From: Tretioscincus oriximinensis
Lineage: Eukaryota > Chordata > Lepidosauria > Squamata > Gymnophthalmidae
Length of the DNA stretch: 64,000 nt
Assembly (NCBI GenBank): GCA_022410635.1
Contig: JAJVDF010000003.1
Span: 5,935,161-5,999,160 of the forward strand
Reading direction: 5' to 3'
This document shows, piece after piece, positions 34,471-46,406 of the stretch. How positions within the stretch are numbered: position 1 is the stretch's first letter; each line of letters starts with the position of its first letter. The notes under the pieces were generated by a model, which had not been told where the DNA came from, ran no database searches, and saw nothing but the letters and a program-made list of their open reading frames with translations. The position numbers were made by a program, and so were the translations under genes.

Positions 34471-37140
34471 GATAGATGATGCCAGACACCTTCCAAAAAT
34501 GTTCTTCCCTGTTCTTATAAGATGCAGCCCCTCTCTTGCAAGGAGTCGATTGTGTAGGTAGTTAATCATCTAGAAATCTGTTGCTAGCACACCGATGTAG
34601 CAGTTGTTCACCTTTAAAATCTTATTCCATTTTCTTCTTCCATGTCCATCCACTGTGGACAAATAAACACAAATAGTATATATGGCATAGCCCTTAAAAA
34701 ACATATGCATGGGCATAAGCCATTCAAAACATATTCTCCACTAACAAAATAGGCCTATAGGAACAGCCAAGTTCCTGGTGCAGAAATCAGGACAAATAAT
34801 ACTGGACTATTGGCAACAATATTCCTATAATTTCACACCAAATATGTATCAAATACCCTGATACAAACTAAGAACTTTTCTATTGCATATCAGCTGAGCT
34901 GTATTTTTATATATTTATTCTGTAAGCCTTTTTAAATAAGCTTTTACTTTATTTATTTGCACTTATATTCCGCCCTATACCCGAAGGTCTCAGTGTTTTG
35001 TCAGTGTTACAAATGTTCTTATATCCTTTCTTTTCATATACAGATATTATATAATACTAGAAATTATGCTAAGCGGAAAATAGGACGTTCACAAATAAAT
35101 TAACACAACCATAAAATGAATGCAGCTTAATAAGGGGATATCAATTCAACTTTCTCTCCTTTAATATAAGCATCAATATGAAAACCAGCACAGTATTATT
35201 AAAATCATGGTCCTAGGCAAGGCCAACAAGATTCCCCCTAATTTGGAAAAAGTAAAATTAGGAAAATAGAATATCCAAGCAGCATATTAGAAAACTTCAG
35301 GGTGCAAGATAAGAATTTTCTCAGGCTGATCAGCTGATCAGGCTGACAAAATTCTTATCTTGCACCCTAAAAAACCCATGTTCAAAAAGGCCATAATTTT
35401 CCATTTTTAGAAAAATGTTGATTAAATGTATTGCTAAGTATAGATGGTTCACAATCTTTCCTGCATGCTACCAAAATAGAAATTTCTGACTATGAAGAAA
35501 CTCTTACCTATATATCATAGTCCAAAATATATTTTTTCAGGATTTATTTAAATTATATATGTAGCACCATCAAGTTTTCATGAATCTTTCATATTATAAG
35601 CATGTATTATTTTAAAAAGGGTTATTTTAAAATATTGTAAAATGCTTTTGAACTTAAAGCATCTTGAGATATTAAACAAAAATGTTTTTAAAATCTTCTA
35701 CAAAATGTAAAATGCACTTATAGCTTTTCCTTCGCTCCATGCCAGGCATGGCCCTTTCCATACCTATCTATGCCTTTACCCAGCAATGGTCAGGTCTTTT
35801 TTAAAAAAAAACAACCCAGCAGTCCAGAAGCTAGAACTGAACCTTGCAATCTATGAGGCTAGCATGGTTCTAGTACACCCAGCCCCCATCAGCTGCTGGA
35901 TGAGTTAAGCTGGATGGCTGATGCAATAACTGAAGGTAAGTACAGAAACAGCTGATGTCAGACTTTCAAAATAATTTTCAAGGCTCTTCAATACCAACTG
36001 TATGACAAAATAGCCATTTATTAAAGCCAAAATAGCTTTAATAAAAACAAAATAAACCAGGACAGTTGTATTATTATTTTAGGGCTGTTAAAAAATAATT
36101 GATGTTGGGAATAAGTTACTATAAAAAGCTCCAACAACAGAGTTGGAGCACAGTTTGTTCTTGTTTTACAACTGGAGAGATGACTCATACCTTTGAGTGT
36201 CACTTCTAAAAACTGGTGTTCTGTAAGGAGCAACAGACATCAATGCCACTTGGATGTCAAAGGTTTGGGTGACACGTGGCTTGAATAGGCAAAGATTGTA
36301 GAAGGTTTGTTGATAAACACAATGAAAGTAGACATAAGAATTCTTGACAGATGCACTTGGGGCTGCTGAAGTCCCCAAAATTGAGTGAAAGTGCCACCAT
36401 CCAGAAAGTGGGTCATCTACTCTTAATTACCCACATTAAACAACTACACAGATACTTCTGAATTTCAACTACTTTAAAAGAACAGCACTATTTATCAGTC
36501 TATACCAGATGCATAGCACAAATGCTCCTAAGGCTTCTCAGATCAGTTCACACTGAAGAACATAGTCAACAATAGCTGCAGATTCTCATGCAACCTTCAG
36601 AGTTCTCTGGTGAGTGGGTTTTGCACTCTCCACTGAACCTTATTCTGGGCTACATCTCTGACTTACAATCTCTGCTCAACTAGTTGGTTAGTGTCAAGAC
36701 AAATAGTTTCTTGTTGACATGTTTGCAATTTCTCAGAGCTATAAACAAGTGTGAAGACACTGTAGATTTTGTAAACATGTTTGTAAAAAGACGTTTTGTA
36801 AAAACATTTTTCAAGATCATTTTTTGACTTGTCATGGTCAATTCAGATGGATCAAAATTTTTGCATAAATTTGCATTAAAACACAGTGATCCATATCTAC
36901 CATGGCAATTCATCAATGTGCTGGAGCAGTGCACTGAGTGGAAGAGTGGTGGACATGTGCCAATCTCTGAATCTTCCCTCAGCTGTTTATACCAAAGTTT
37001 GAAAGCGTCACACTCGGGACTTTATTTATACGCTGAGTGGTCAAGATGTTTCCTTTATGTCAGCATCAACTGGAGAAGGAACTACAAAGAATCAGAGCGA
37101 GAAAGTGTTGCATGGCAGTCACACCGATTTCTCCAACTTA
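34471..37140. other. IRF2 intron 1 segment, largely unique
   Basis: AT-rich with no gene recognised. A SINE-tail scrap (TATTCCGCCCTATACCCGAA) lies at 34965. An open frame at 36834-37148 has no recognisable domain. Confidence 0.35.
35299..35368. repeat. 70-bp near-perfect palindrome
   Basis: AGGGTGCAAGATAAGAATTT at the left mirrors AAATTCTTATCTTGCACCCT at the right, with a TCAGGCTGATCAGCTGATCA centre. Confidence 0.85.
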
Positions 37141-37142
37141 TA

Positions 37143-37495
37143 CAGTAAAACCCCGTTTATCCGAACTTCGCTTAACCGAAACCCAGCTTAACCGAACTTT
37201 CTAAACTGCGTCATGTGACAGAGTTAAACCATGTGGCGCCCTTACTGCGTAGGTGGAAAAAGGCTTCTCCTTCCGGCACGGCTCGCGGCGCGGGAACAAG
37301 GGCGGAGTTTAAATTGTTATGACTCATCTACTTCTCACTCCTTCTTGTTGTTTTGTTTCATACAAAAAAGACGTCGAATTTTGCAGTTGTTTTATTTTTT
37401 AAAATGTCTACAAAACGATTTCACGGATTATCCGAAAAATTTTATTTTCCGAAATGGCTCCGCCCCCTTTAGTTCGGATAAACGGGGTTTTACTG
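37143..37495. mobile_element. Pogo/Tigger-type MITE, 353 bp
   Basis: Terminal inverted repeats CAGTAAAACCCCGTTTATCC(GAACT) and the exact reverse complement at the right end, flanked by TA duplications (37141-37142, 37496-37497). Sub-terminal CTTAACCGAA motifs are typical of pogo-like ends. No transposase frame. Confidence 0.88.
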
Positions 37496-37835
37496 TATCA
37501 GGCAAACAGCAATGTCTGCTTCAACACAATGTACTGCTGTTTCAGAGGATGCACGCGCGTACAAACATTAAAGCCTCACGGAACAAACAAGTAAGAACCT
37601 AAGAGCCATGCCCAGTGGGCCCACCTAGTCTTGCCACTTGTATGGCGCTTGTGCTGCCTACCTGCCAGCAGTCCACTGCGGGTAGCGGGGCTAACGAGAT
37701 GACGGGGCTGCTGCGGCCTGCCAAGTACAGACCACCACCTTTCCACACCGCTTCTAACCCACGTCACAGCCGTGGTTGTTTTGCTTCCTCCTGTTTATAT
37801 TTCAATACGCCTTATACGTGGAGGTCTCAGGGCGG

Positions 37836-38187
37836 TTTTATAATGATTATTTTATTGTAAACCCAACAATAAACATAAAATTTTGTCAGTTACAAACAGC
37901 ATGTGTGATGTTGGATATACAACTATAAGATGGATACATAGCACAAAACCAAAATTAAAAATAAAGAAGAACATCAAAACAAAACCAAAGGGATAACACA
38001 AAACACAATGCTTCCCCAATTTTGTGTTATCCCTTTGGTTTGGTTTTGATGTTCTTCTTTATTTTTAATTTTGGTTTTGTGCTATGTATCCATCTTATAG
38101 TTGTATGTCCAATATCACACATGCTGTTTGTAACTGACAAAATTTTATGTTTATTGTTGGGTTTACAATAAAATAATCATTATAAAA
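37836..38187. repeat. 352-bp palindrome beside the IRF2 CpG island
   Basis: Arms 37836-38003 and 38020-38187 (168 bp each) are inverted copies with only a few mismatches (for example GTGATGTTGGATATACAAC against GTGATATTGGACATACAAC), around a 16-nt centre. The left flank is a repeat tail (ACGTGGAGGTCTCAGGGCGG). Confidence 0.92.
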
Positions 38188-40165
38188 TAATAATAATAAA
38201 AAACAACAACAACAGAGTATGCTTGGGGCAGGGTGAGTATTTAAAAGACATCGCCGAGCGAGCCAGAAGCTCCCTGTGTAACGGNGNGGGGGTGAGATTG
38301 GCCTGCCCTGANCCCGAGCCACAGCCTTCTCCCAACAAGACAGACCCTGAGAGAGCCCCACAGGTTATACCGCCGTGCACGCGCACGCCGTCTCCATTTC
38401 CAAAACGCGCTTTCCCATTGGCCCGGCACGGTGTGGCGTCATGGATTGACCCGGCCGCAATGGGCAGGCGGGGCGCCCGTGGCGGTCGATAAAGCAGCAG
38501 CAGCAGCAGCGGCGGCGGGCGGGGTGGAGTGGGCGGCGGCGCCCGCCCACTTCTTGTGTAACTTGTCGCCGAGGCCGCACGTCGTCGAAAAAGCTGAGGG
38601 AGGGCCGAGGTCGCCGCGAGCGCAGCCTGAGCCCTCCAGTCCCGAGTGGCCCCTGGCCTTATCCGCGTCTAACACACAGCGGAGAAGGCGAAGGCGTCGT
38701 CNAGGCAGCCAGTGCCACCAGTGTGGCCCGCCCTGGAGACGCAGGGGCCGATGCCGGCCTGCCAGTCCGTCCGGGCAGGCGTCGGCTACAGTGGCAAGCC
38801 AAGATGGCAGGTCCCTGCGCTGCCTACCAGGGGCCCCAAGCGCCCAACACGAGTGTGGCCCGTGCTGAGCTCGGGCCTCTCTGCACGGGCGGTCGGGGCG
38901 CCACTGACATTCTGGAAGTATACAGGCGGCTGCCCCAGTGGCTGTCATGGCGTGTGGAGGTGACAGGCAGCCCCGGTTACAGGCGAACGATCCCCCCGCC
39001 GCGGTGGCTAGGGCCGAGGCGCCCTGCCCGCCCGCTTCCTTCCCCGGCAGCAGCCTCCATGCGCCGTCCCAGAAGGCCGCTCTGCTGCTGCCAGGCCAAG
39101 GCTGCCCGAGCGTCCGCCGCCAAGCCCACCGTCCCCCGCGCTCACCTGGCAGGCAGGCACCCCGGCGGAGGAGAGGAAGCGCCCGCGGGCTGAGGGGAAT
39201 AGTCTCGGCGGGGCACAAGTTGGATCCTCGCTGGAGGGGACGAAAACATGCCAGCGCCACCGCCGCCCGGGCAGCTGCATCCGCCGCGTCTCTGCCGGGG
39301 AAGGCCGCGCAGCCCCCTTCCTCCCCGTTCCCCTAGACCCGGGAGGCCTCCTCCGAGGANCCCGGGCGCCCAGGGCTGCGTTGCAGGCACCTCCATCGAG
39401 CTTCCTTCCCGGCTCCACTGCAACCAGCTCGATCCCTGCTCGGCGCCGCTCCGAAAGCCAGCCGAGGAGGGAAGCGCCGCCGCCGCCGCCGCNTCCCCTG
39501 TGCGGCCCCCTCGTCCTCGCTCGCCTGCGCGAATCCAAAAGCGAAATTAAAAGCGTCCCTTACCCGAGCGAGCATCGATCATATGACTGCTTGCCCGGCG
39601 GCGCCGCGGTGGCCTCTGGCTCTCTCCTCCGCCTCCTCCTCCTCCTCCACGAGCAGCAGCTTTTGGCGCGGCTGCTGGAGGGGCGAGTGCATAGCACTGC
39701 GCACATGCAAGGGTTAATGGGCTTCGCCGGCGGCGCCCGTCGTCTCCTTACCAATAACTTTTGTTTGGCGAGGTTGTTTGTGCAATTCCTCCTCCAGTGC
39801 AGTCACGCGGCCAGGAGAGAGAAACGGAAAGGAAAACTGCAGGCGGCGGCGGCAGCAAAACCCAAAGTCTCCCCCTCCCCCCACCCGCCCGCTGCTGCTG
39901 CTGCTGCTGTAAGCGACCCAGGCCGGAGGAGACCGAAAGCAAAACAAGGGCAACAGCGGCAGCAGGAGCAGGAGGAAGAGGAAACTGCTGCACTCACAGC
40001 GGCGGCAGCAGCAGCGCCTGAAACTCTCCCTCCCTCCCTCCCTCTGCCAGGCCTGTTTGTGCAATGTGTGTGTGCAGTAGCAGCAGCAGCAGCACAAGGG
40101 GGGGGGAGGAGGAGGGAGGGGCGCGGAAGTGGCCGCCGCCTCGTCAGCGCGCCGGAAAGGAACGG

Positions 40166-40183
40166 ATTTCATTTTCACTTCCC
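40166..40183 (-). promoter_or_regulatory. ISRE/EICE-like site 1 in IRF2 CpG island
   Basis: On the minus strand this reads GGGAAGTGAAAATGAAAT. It contains GGAANNGAAA (ETS-IRF composite form) overlapping GAAANNGAAA (ISRE/IRF-E form). It is probably upstream of the IRF2 start site, so self- or IRF1-regulation is plausible. Function is inferred. Confidence 0.5.
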
Positions 40184-40229
40184 TCTCCAGCGGCAGCGAG
40201 GAAACGCACGCAGGGCTCCTGCCGCTGGA

Positions 40230-40246
40230 GGTTTCACTTCCTCTTT
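40230..40246 (-). promoter_or_regulatory. ETS-IRF-like site 2 in IRF2 CpG island
   Basis: On the minus strand this reads AAAGAGGAAGTGAAACC. It repeats the ten-base GGAAGTGAAA of site 1, with core starts 59 bp apart and the same orientation. Confidence 0.45.
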
Positions 40247-40751
40247 GGCTCGGCTCTTTCCCTTTTCCTTCTTTCTCTTCCTCGCGGCTGTGATTCCTTC
40301 CCTTTACCGCGGGAGGGCTGCGAGGAAGAGCTGATGGCCAGCCAGCACTGAAGGACGGCCGGGGTGGCTTGCTCAAGGAACCCCAGGCCAGCTGAGCTGC
40401 CTTTTACCATGTCACAAAGAGCCCCTCCTGTCTCAAAGGGAACTGGGAGCCCATGTAGATGGGGTGCTGGGTGTAAACAATAATGGACTGCTGGCTTCCC
40501 GTTGCTCTATTCCTGTTTTATGGTTTTAAGTTGTGCTACTGCCTGCTTTTCTACGCCGTTTTTTTCACAAAGACAATAGGTTGTGCAGCTAGCAGCTCCA
40601 TGAAGTTGGTAGTAGCAGCAGCCCAAATGTGAAAAAAGTAAAATAGATACTGCGGGGTCTACTTGGAAGTGTAGTCTTGAGCAGGGGGCTGCCTCTTCTG
40701 CCCAGAATAAAGTGCAGTATGGACATTGTGTAGGGCCAATAATCTGCTCAC

Positions 40752-41400
40752 AAGAACATAAGAACATAAGAAGAGCCATACTGGATCAGGCCACAGCCCA
40801 TCGAGTCCAGAATTCTGTGTCACACAGAGGCCCACCAGATGCACCTGGGCAGTCCGAACAGAGGAAAGCAAAATATGCTGCTCCTGTTCGTGACTCCCTG
40901 CAAATGGTATTTCAAAAGTCCTGCCTGTTGCTCCATCCCGGAGGCTNCATCCAGACAACTATCTTAGTATCCATTTATACCCTTAGTGTCCATAAACCTG
41001 TCTAGTCCTGTCTTGAAACTATCCAAGCTGTTGGCTACTACTACCTCTTCAGGAAGTAAATTCCACAGGCCGATGACCCTCTGGGTGAAAAAATACTTTC
41101 CTTTGTCTGTTCTCACTTTTCTACCCAACAGTTTTAAGGAGTGCCCTCTGGTCCTTGTGTTGTGTGATAGAGAAAACATTTTTTCTCTATTCACCCTGTC
41201 GATCCCATGCATGATTTTGTACACTTCAATCAGATCACCCCTCAAACGTCTCCTTTCAAGGCTGAAGAGGCCCAGACATTGCAGCCTTGCTTCGTAAGGG
41301 AGGTGCTCCAGACCCTTGATCATTTTTGTTGCCCTTTTCTGCACCTTCTCCAGTTCCAAAATATCCCTCTTGAGATGTGGTGACCAGAATTGAACAACCT
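40752..41400 (-). mobile_element. CR1/L2-type LINE, 3' half-kilobase
   Basis: The minus strand keeps an open frame of about 140 codons (LEKVQKRATKMIKGLEHLPY, RRRLRGDLIEVYKIMHGIDR, NTRTRGHSLKLLGRKVRTDK, then GINGY stop). The tail ends with TTATGTTCTTATGTTCTT. Least decayed LINE end in the window. Confidence 0.88.
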
Positions 41401-41960
41401 GTGTTGTCTTTGCAACACGGGGTTTTAAAACCAAGAGCAGTTCCAGTTTTGGGACTGATTTTTATCCTAGCACTTTCCTTCTGCTTTAATGTTAGGACAA
41501 AAATTCTTCAGCTTCTCTCTCAACTGGGCTTATGGATGTTCCCCCCCAAAGCCCCTTTATTAAGTAAACTCAACATGGAGATACCTAGCATGGCCTGGCA
41601 TCTCTTTTATGGACAAGAGTTTACCTTTGATAAATGAGGATAAAGTTTTATTCCCTTTGCTTTCCCTGGCTGAGCTGTTAATAAGATTTCACACTCAGAC
41701 CAATAAAGGTTAACATGTAAAGCAACTTTACTGTACAAATTAGAAATAAAGAAATGGAAACTGTGAAACGTTTGGCTTTAACCTTTCTTTGCCTTGAGTT
41801 CCACACATACACACAAGTTCATATATAACCTTATATCCGNCCCCTCCTCCAGGTGAGTGGCTTCATACAGTAGCAAGGTCTTGAGTTCTTTATAGTTTTC
41901 ACAGTGCATCAAATAACATTCTCTGCCTGCTCATATTTGATATATTCCTTTCGTACATTT
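41401..41960. other. Intergenic, nothing recognised
   Basis: No supported gene between the LINE and the next SINE. Confidence 0.35.
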
Positions 41961-41964
41961 CCTG

Positions 41965-42178
41965 ATCAGAGCCAGTTTGGTGTAGTGGTTGAGTGTTGGA
42001 CTCATACTTGGTAGTTTCCCGGTTCGATTCCCCACTCCTCCACGAAAGCCAGCTGGGTGAGTTTGGGCCGATCACAGTTCTTTGAACTCTCTCAGCCCCA
42101 CCTACTCCACAAGGCGTTGCCCTATGGTTGGCCGCCCTTTGGGTATAGGGCAGGATACAAGTACAAATAAAATAAACT
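41965..42178 (+). mobile_element. tRNA-derived SINE, family A (Sauria-like), full length
   Basis: A-box region GTTTGGTGTAGTGGTTGAGT, B box GGTTCGATTCC (42021-42031), body CCAGCTGGGTGAGTTTGGGC and CTCTCAGCCCCACCTACTCC, tail CGCCCTTTGGGTATAGGGCA followed by AAATAAAATAAA. The pol III boxes are well preserved. Confidence 0.88.
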
Positions 42179-42199
42179 AATACATCTCAGAACTGACCC

Positions 42200-43490
42200 T
42201 CACAGAAACAGGTAAGTACCCACTTCCCTGCCTTCAGTGTGGACTGCAGTGTACTATCAAACTGCAGTTCTTAAATTGCCACAAGCTCGTCCTAGCTTAA
42301 AGACCCCTTTGACTTGGCCTTAAGCTGACTCCTCACCCAGGAGCAAGAATAGCCCTTCTTTCATCTCATCACTGACTGGGATTGGCTGTTGCTCAGTTCC
42401 ATCTTCCCCCTCCCTCAAGGATAGAGACTAGCCACGCCCCTTCCAAGCCAGTCACAAGAGAGGAGGGACTGTTGTGTGATCTGGGAGTTGACACTGAGAA
42501 GATACTGAAAGTAGTGGCACTCAGGAAGGTCTCTTCAGATACTAAGGCATGGACAGGTGGATACAGAAGGAGGCGTTCCTTTAGATATTTGGGGACCCAT
42601 GTTATTTAGGGCCTTCTAAGATAACACCTTGAATTGGTCTCAGTAATAAATTGGCAGCTAGTGCAGCTCTTTCAAGGCCAGCATGATGTGTGCTTGGCCA
42701 GTTGCTTTGTTCAGCAGTCTAGCCAGTTGACCTCCATGTCCATGTTTTGTATACATGAAGGATAATATGTGAAATAACTGCTGTTGAACTTCTGACAACC
42801 TATGATTAATCACTAAAAGGAGTGGCAGATAAATACAGAAAATCCTCTGTGTGCTCAGTATGCATCAATGTAAGCTTCCATCCCCACAACCATTTTTTCA
42901 TAATCTACCAAAAGGGTGGGGCTGAGCCGAGAGGATCCAATATGGAAAGCAAATTATCCAATAACTGATGATCAACAACTCAAATGAGCTGACAGGGAAG
43001 TGTATTGAGTTCAAAGAAAATCCTGCTCATAAGCAGCTCGCAGAACAACAAAACGTGAAGCACACAATAAAAAGTATAGTTGAGGTAATGTTGATTGGTT
43101 GAATGCCTTTCAATAGGCTGGTCTGCCTTCATCTTAGAATATCACAAGACCAGCGGCAAACAAGTTAATTGGCCACCTATGGATGCCACCATCCATTCAG
43201 AAAGATCAGGGAAAAATGGAAGAATTACACCTACAATGTGTATAGATAGNAGCATTCAGAATACTCTGGAGGAAGCTGATCATTACAAAATCCATAGTCG
43301 TAAGATCCGATGGTAGATATGCATTGAAATCTCTGCCTTTTTGTATATAATGATAAAAAAGGAGAGCAATGCAGAAATATGGCAATAACAGTTAAGCAAC
43401 TCATAGCTAGGGAAAAAAACCTGATGAAAATGCCTTATTTCCTGATAATTCAGTAATTATAATACGTTTGTGAGTAGCCAAGTAACCTAA
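42200..43490. other. Intergenic segment between IRF2 and CASP3
   Basis: L2-like tail at 42565-42760 (GGCGTTCCTTTAGATATTTG). Otherwise no gene is recognised. Confidence 0.4.
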
Positions 43491-43492
43491 TT

Positions 43493-43800
43493 GGCATGGA
43501 TAGCTCAGTTACTTAAGAGATGGTCTCTCATCTTAGAGATTGGGTTTTGAAGCCCTGTGTGGGACGTGGGGAGGGGTGAGCACCTTCCACTAGCCTGTAG
43601 CTCTAGCCAACCCAGCTATTCGAAAGCAAGAATTGCAAGAAATTGCTACAGATGGCAAGTAGATAAATGGGAACCACCATAGCCTGGTGGGGAAGATAGA
43701 ATGGAAGCCTTCAGGCGAAATATATCCTTGTAAGGCGTTTTGAGTCCCTTTGAAAGGTGAGAAAAGTGGGGTATAAGAACCACCTTCTTCAAATCAAAGG
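43493..43800 (+). mobile_element. tRNA-derived SINE, family B, full length
   Basis: Head GGCATGGATAGCTCAGTTAC (tRNA-like A-box region), B-like GGTTTTGAAGCCC, then GAGCACCTTCCACTAGCCTG, GGGAACCACCATAGCCTGGT and TTGAGTCCCTTTGAAAGGTG with a CTTCTTC end. Confidence 0.85.
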
Positions 43801-46400
43801 ATTAACAGTGAAGAAGTTCTCATCTCACTGCTACCAGTTTTTTAGCACAAATAAATTTCATGCATTTGGGTTAGAACCTATTTGATAAAACATGGTAGAT
43901 AAAATATCCATTGAAATAAGTACAGCAAGAGCAAACTATAGCTATATTAGTAAATTAAACAATATTAAAAGGAAAAGAGATGTAATTAAAAACTATTTAT
44001 TACAAATATGGACACAACCAGCAAAAATGTAGATTATTGATTTTTTCAGTGTAGAGATACAACAAGTTATGAGAAAGATAAAAGGCCTGAGGGGAGGGGG
44101 GTTTACTGTTATTTCATGTATTATATAGTTTGGTTTTGGTTCTTATGTCTTTGTTTACGTCCAATTTATTTTTATGGTTACGATTATGTATATGGATATT
44201 TACTTTTATGTCTATGTTTATATATCTAAACTTAATAAAAATATTTTTTTAAAAAACCTATTTTTATTAAAGAAAACTGAAATACCAACATATTTTAGGC
44301 TGGTATTTGGAACTTACTACTAAACACTAATTTTTTAATAACTTTAGCTAGGTGTAATATGGAGTAATTGTACACTGGATAACCTATTGCCCATCACATT
44401 AACCAGTTAACTTTTTGATTTGTCACCAATCTGGTGTCCTGTTCTCCAAAAGCCAGAGGGCACCTGTTAAAGTACACCAGACACTTGAAACTGCCCTGTT
44501 GTGCATAGAGAGAATGATCCCACTGCTGCTGCCACATTTGTAACATCACTGCACACATATGTGCATGTTTGGACATGCATGATGACACCATTTTTATCTA
44601 TATCTTGCCTCAGTTTATCCAAAGGTCTTAGAAGGTCTGCAAAGATTTTGTGAGTGTACAATGATGATACTTAACATACCTCAAGGGAGAGGCTACTCCA
44701 TCACCTGGATGGAGGGGGCACCATGGAGAAGGCATGTACACCAATAGACCTACACCACAGCCCCCGTAGCAAAGCATCCGACAGTCTCAGGACTCTACAG
44801 AAGGTCAGCTGAAGTTTTGGGAAGGCCCCAGTGTGAAGGAATACTGAATTTGTGAAATTAATGAATAGTTCGTAGTTATTTTCTCATGAATTAAGAACAT
44901 AGTACTGTTGCTATTTAGAAATCATATCTCCTGTGCACCCTCATATTTCCAAATAAATATGAATTTATTATTGCAAATTAGGACATAAATCTACACAGGA
45001 AATAAACACAGAATATCCTACGGTTATTTGCAAGTGGTGTTTGGTCTGCACTTCTATAGGTGTATTCTGCTTAATTATTATTTTGTTATCTCTAGTGACA
45101 CCAAGTGGTAATGAACTGATATCCACCAAATGCATACTCAGACTAGCCACACCTCTTCTAAGGACCTTAAAAATCATTTACAAATTTAAGGCATGCTTTT
45201 AAAAGAATGTTGGCAGACCCCCCAAAGTAAGGAAATAAATGCAAAAATGAATTTTGCCCCATCTGTGCATATGATACGAACTTATGATATGTATAAGGTT
45301 GTAATACATACATTACTGGGAAATAATGGGGAAGATAGAATGTAAGCCTTCAGACAAGAATACCCTTGTAAGCCGCTTTGAGTCCCTTTGAAAGGTGAGA
45401 AAAGCGGGGTACAAGAACCCAGTTCTTCTTCTTCTCTTTCTCCTTCTCCTTCTTCAGTGGGACAAAATAGGAATGAAGATACTAACTTATGCAAAAGGTT
45501 TTGTAACAAGGTTTTTGTAAGGTTTTATCGCCCAATAAAGAGGGAGGGAGATCAGAGTCGGACAAACTCTCCTCCTCTAAGGTGCTTGAGCTCAAAGAAT
45601 CTTCTGTTGCGCTCAGAGTCACTTTTTATGACTTTGCCCCAGTGTTAGTGCTAAAGAAATAAATGTAATTAATATTAACAAAATAATCATTAATAGCAGC
45701 TTATTATGCCATAGCTTGAAAACAATGTGGGTGGTACTGTTTTTATTGGAGGGTTTTAGGGCTGCTTTCTAGTTTGGCAATTTACAATTTGGTAGTAAGC
45801 TGGATCTTGGTAGGTCTCCATTTTTGAAATGGAACATACTGGATTGTCCCTTAAAGGACCAGATGAAAAAATTACAGTAAGGGTGGCAGGAAACACGAGG
45901 TCAGTAAAGGTGCTCACCAGGTGGTGCACTAACAATAGCCTTGGGGAGCTCCTACATTGCACTTTACCAAAGAACAGTCTACCAAAACTAGTGCTTTTAA
46001 GAGATCATATATGAATTTGTTAAGTAAATTGCAATATTCTGTCACAAAATTCTTCAGTGTGGACTAAAATGATTTTAGATAATAAAGAGACGAAGAACCA
46101 ACAGGGTAAAATAGATTTCTTCTACATTTTCAAGAATTTTAAAAAAAGACAAATTAAGCACTCATGTTTTATTAGTTTTCATATAAAAGTTGAAATAGAT
46201 ACAAACATAAATTACATAAATTAAGAACTAGCAAAATTTGATTCCAATGACAAATGATACTGCTTTGTGCAAGTAGCACACTTCTTTTTCTTCTGAGTTT
46301 TATCTGTACATTGTATAATTTATGTAGTTGATTATGATTTCAAAGGATTGTATCAAAATAATCAAATACCTAATTTGAAAATGCCATCTTTCCTAAAGCA
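43801..46400. other. Intergenic segment
   Basis: A 5'-truncated family-B SINE lies at 45320-45440 (GAAGATAGAATGTAAGCCTT to CTTCTTCTTC). No gene is recognised elsewhere; open frames are short and without domain features. Confidence 0.4.
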
Positions 46401-46406
46401 CTGCTG

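Larger units (their letters stand above)
38250..40380 (-). promoter_or_regulatory. IRF2: CpG island, probable IRF2 promoter and non-coding exon 1
   Basis: Very GC- and CpG-rich block with GGC/CAG triplet runs and GC boxes, starkly unlike the AT-rich flanks. It lies upstream of IRF2 coding exon 2 at the distance expected of the long IRF2 intron 1. A good minus-strand donor, CCAG|GTGAGCG, at 39146/39145 is a candidate end of non-coding exon 1. The long open frames inside are GC-driven artefacts with no recognisable domain. No TATA box is evident. The assignment to IRF2 rests on position and orientation. Confidence 0.75.

Noticed and set aside
38431..40376. Several long open frames (up to 317 codons) in the first CpG island
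   Set aside because: GC-rich sequence has few stop codons; the translations are Pro/Arg/Ala/Ser runs with no domain, and frames overlap on both strands.
41965..42045. Possible functional tRNA gene from preserved A and B boxes
   Set aside because: The sequence continues into a SINE body and A-rich tail and does not fold as a complete cloverleaf with an acceptor stem.
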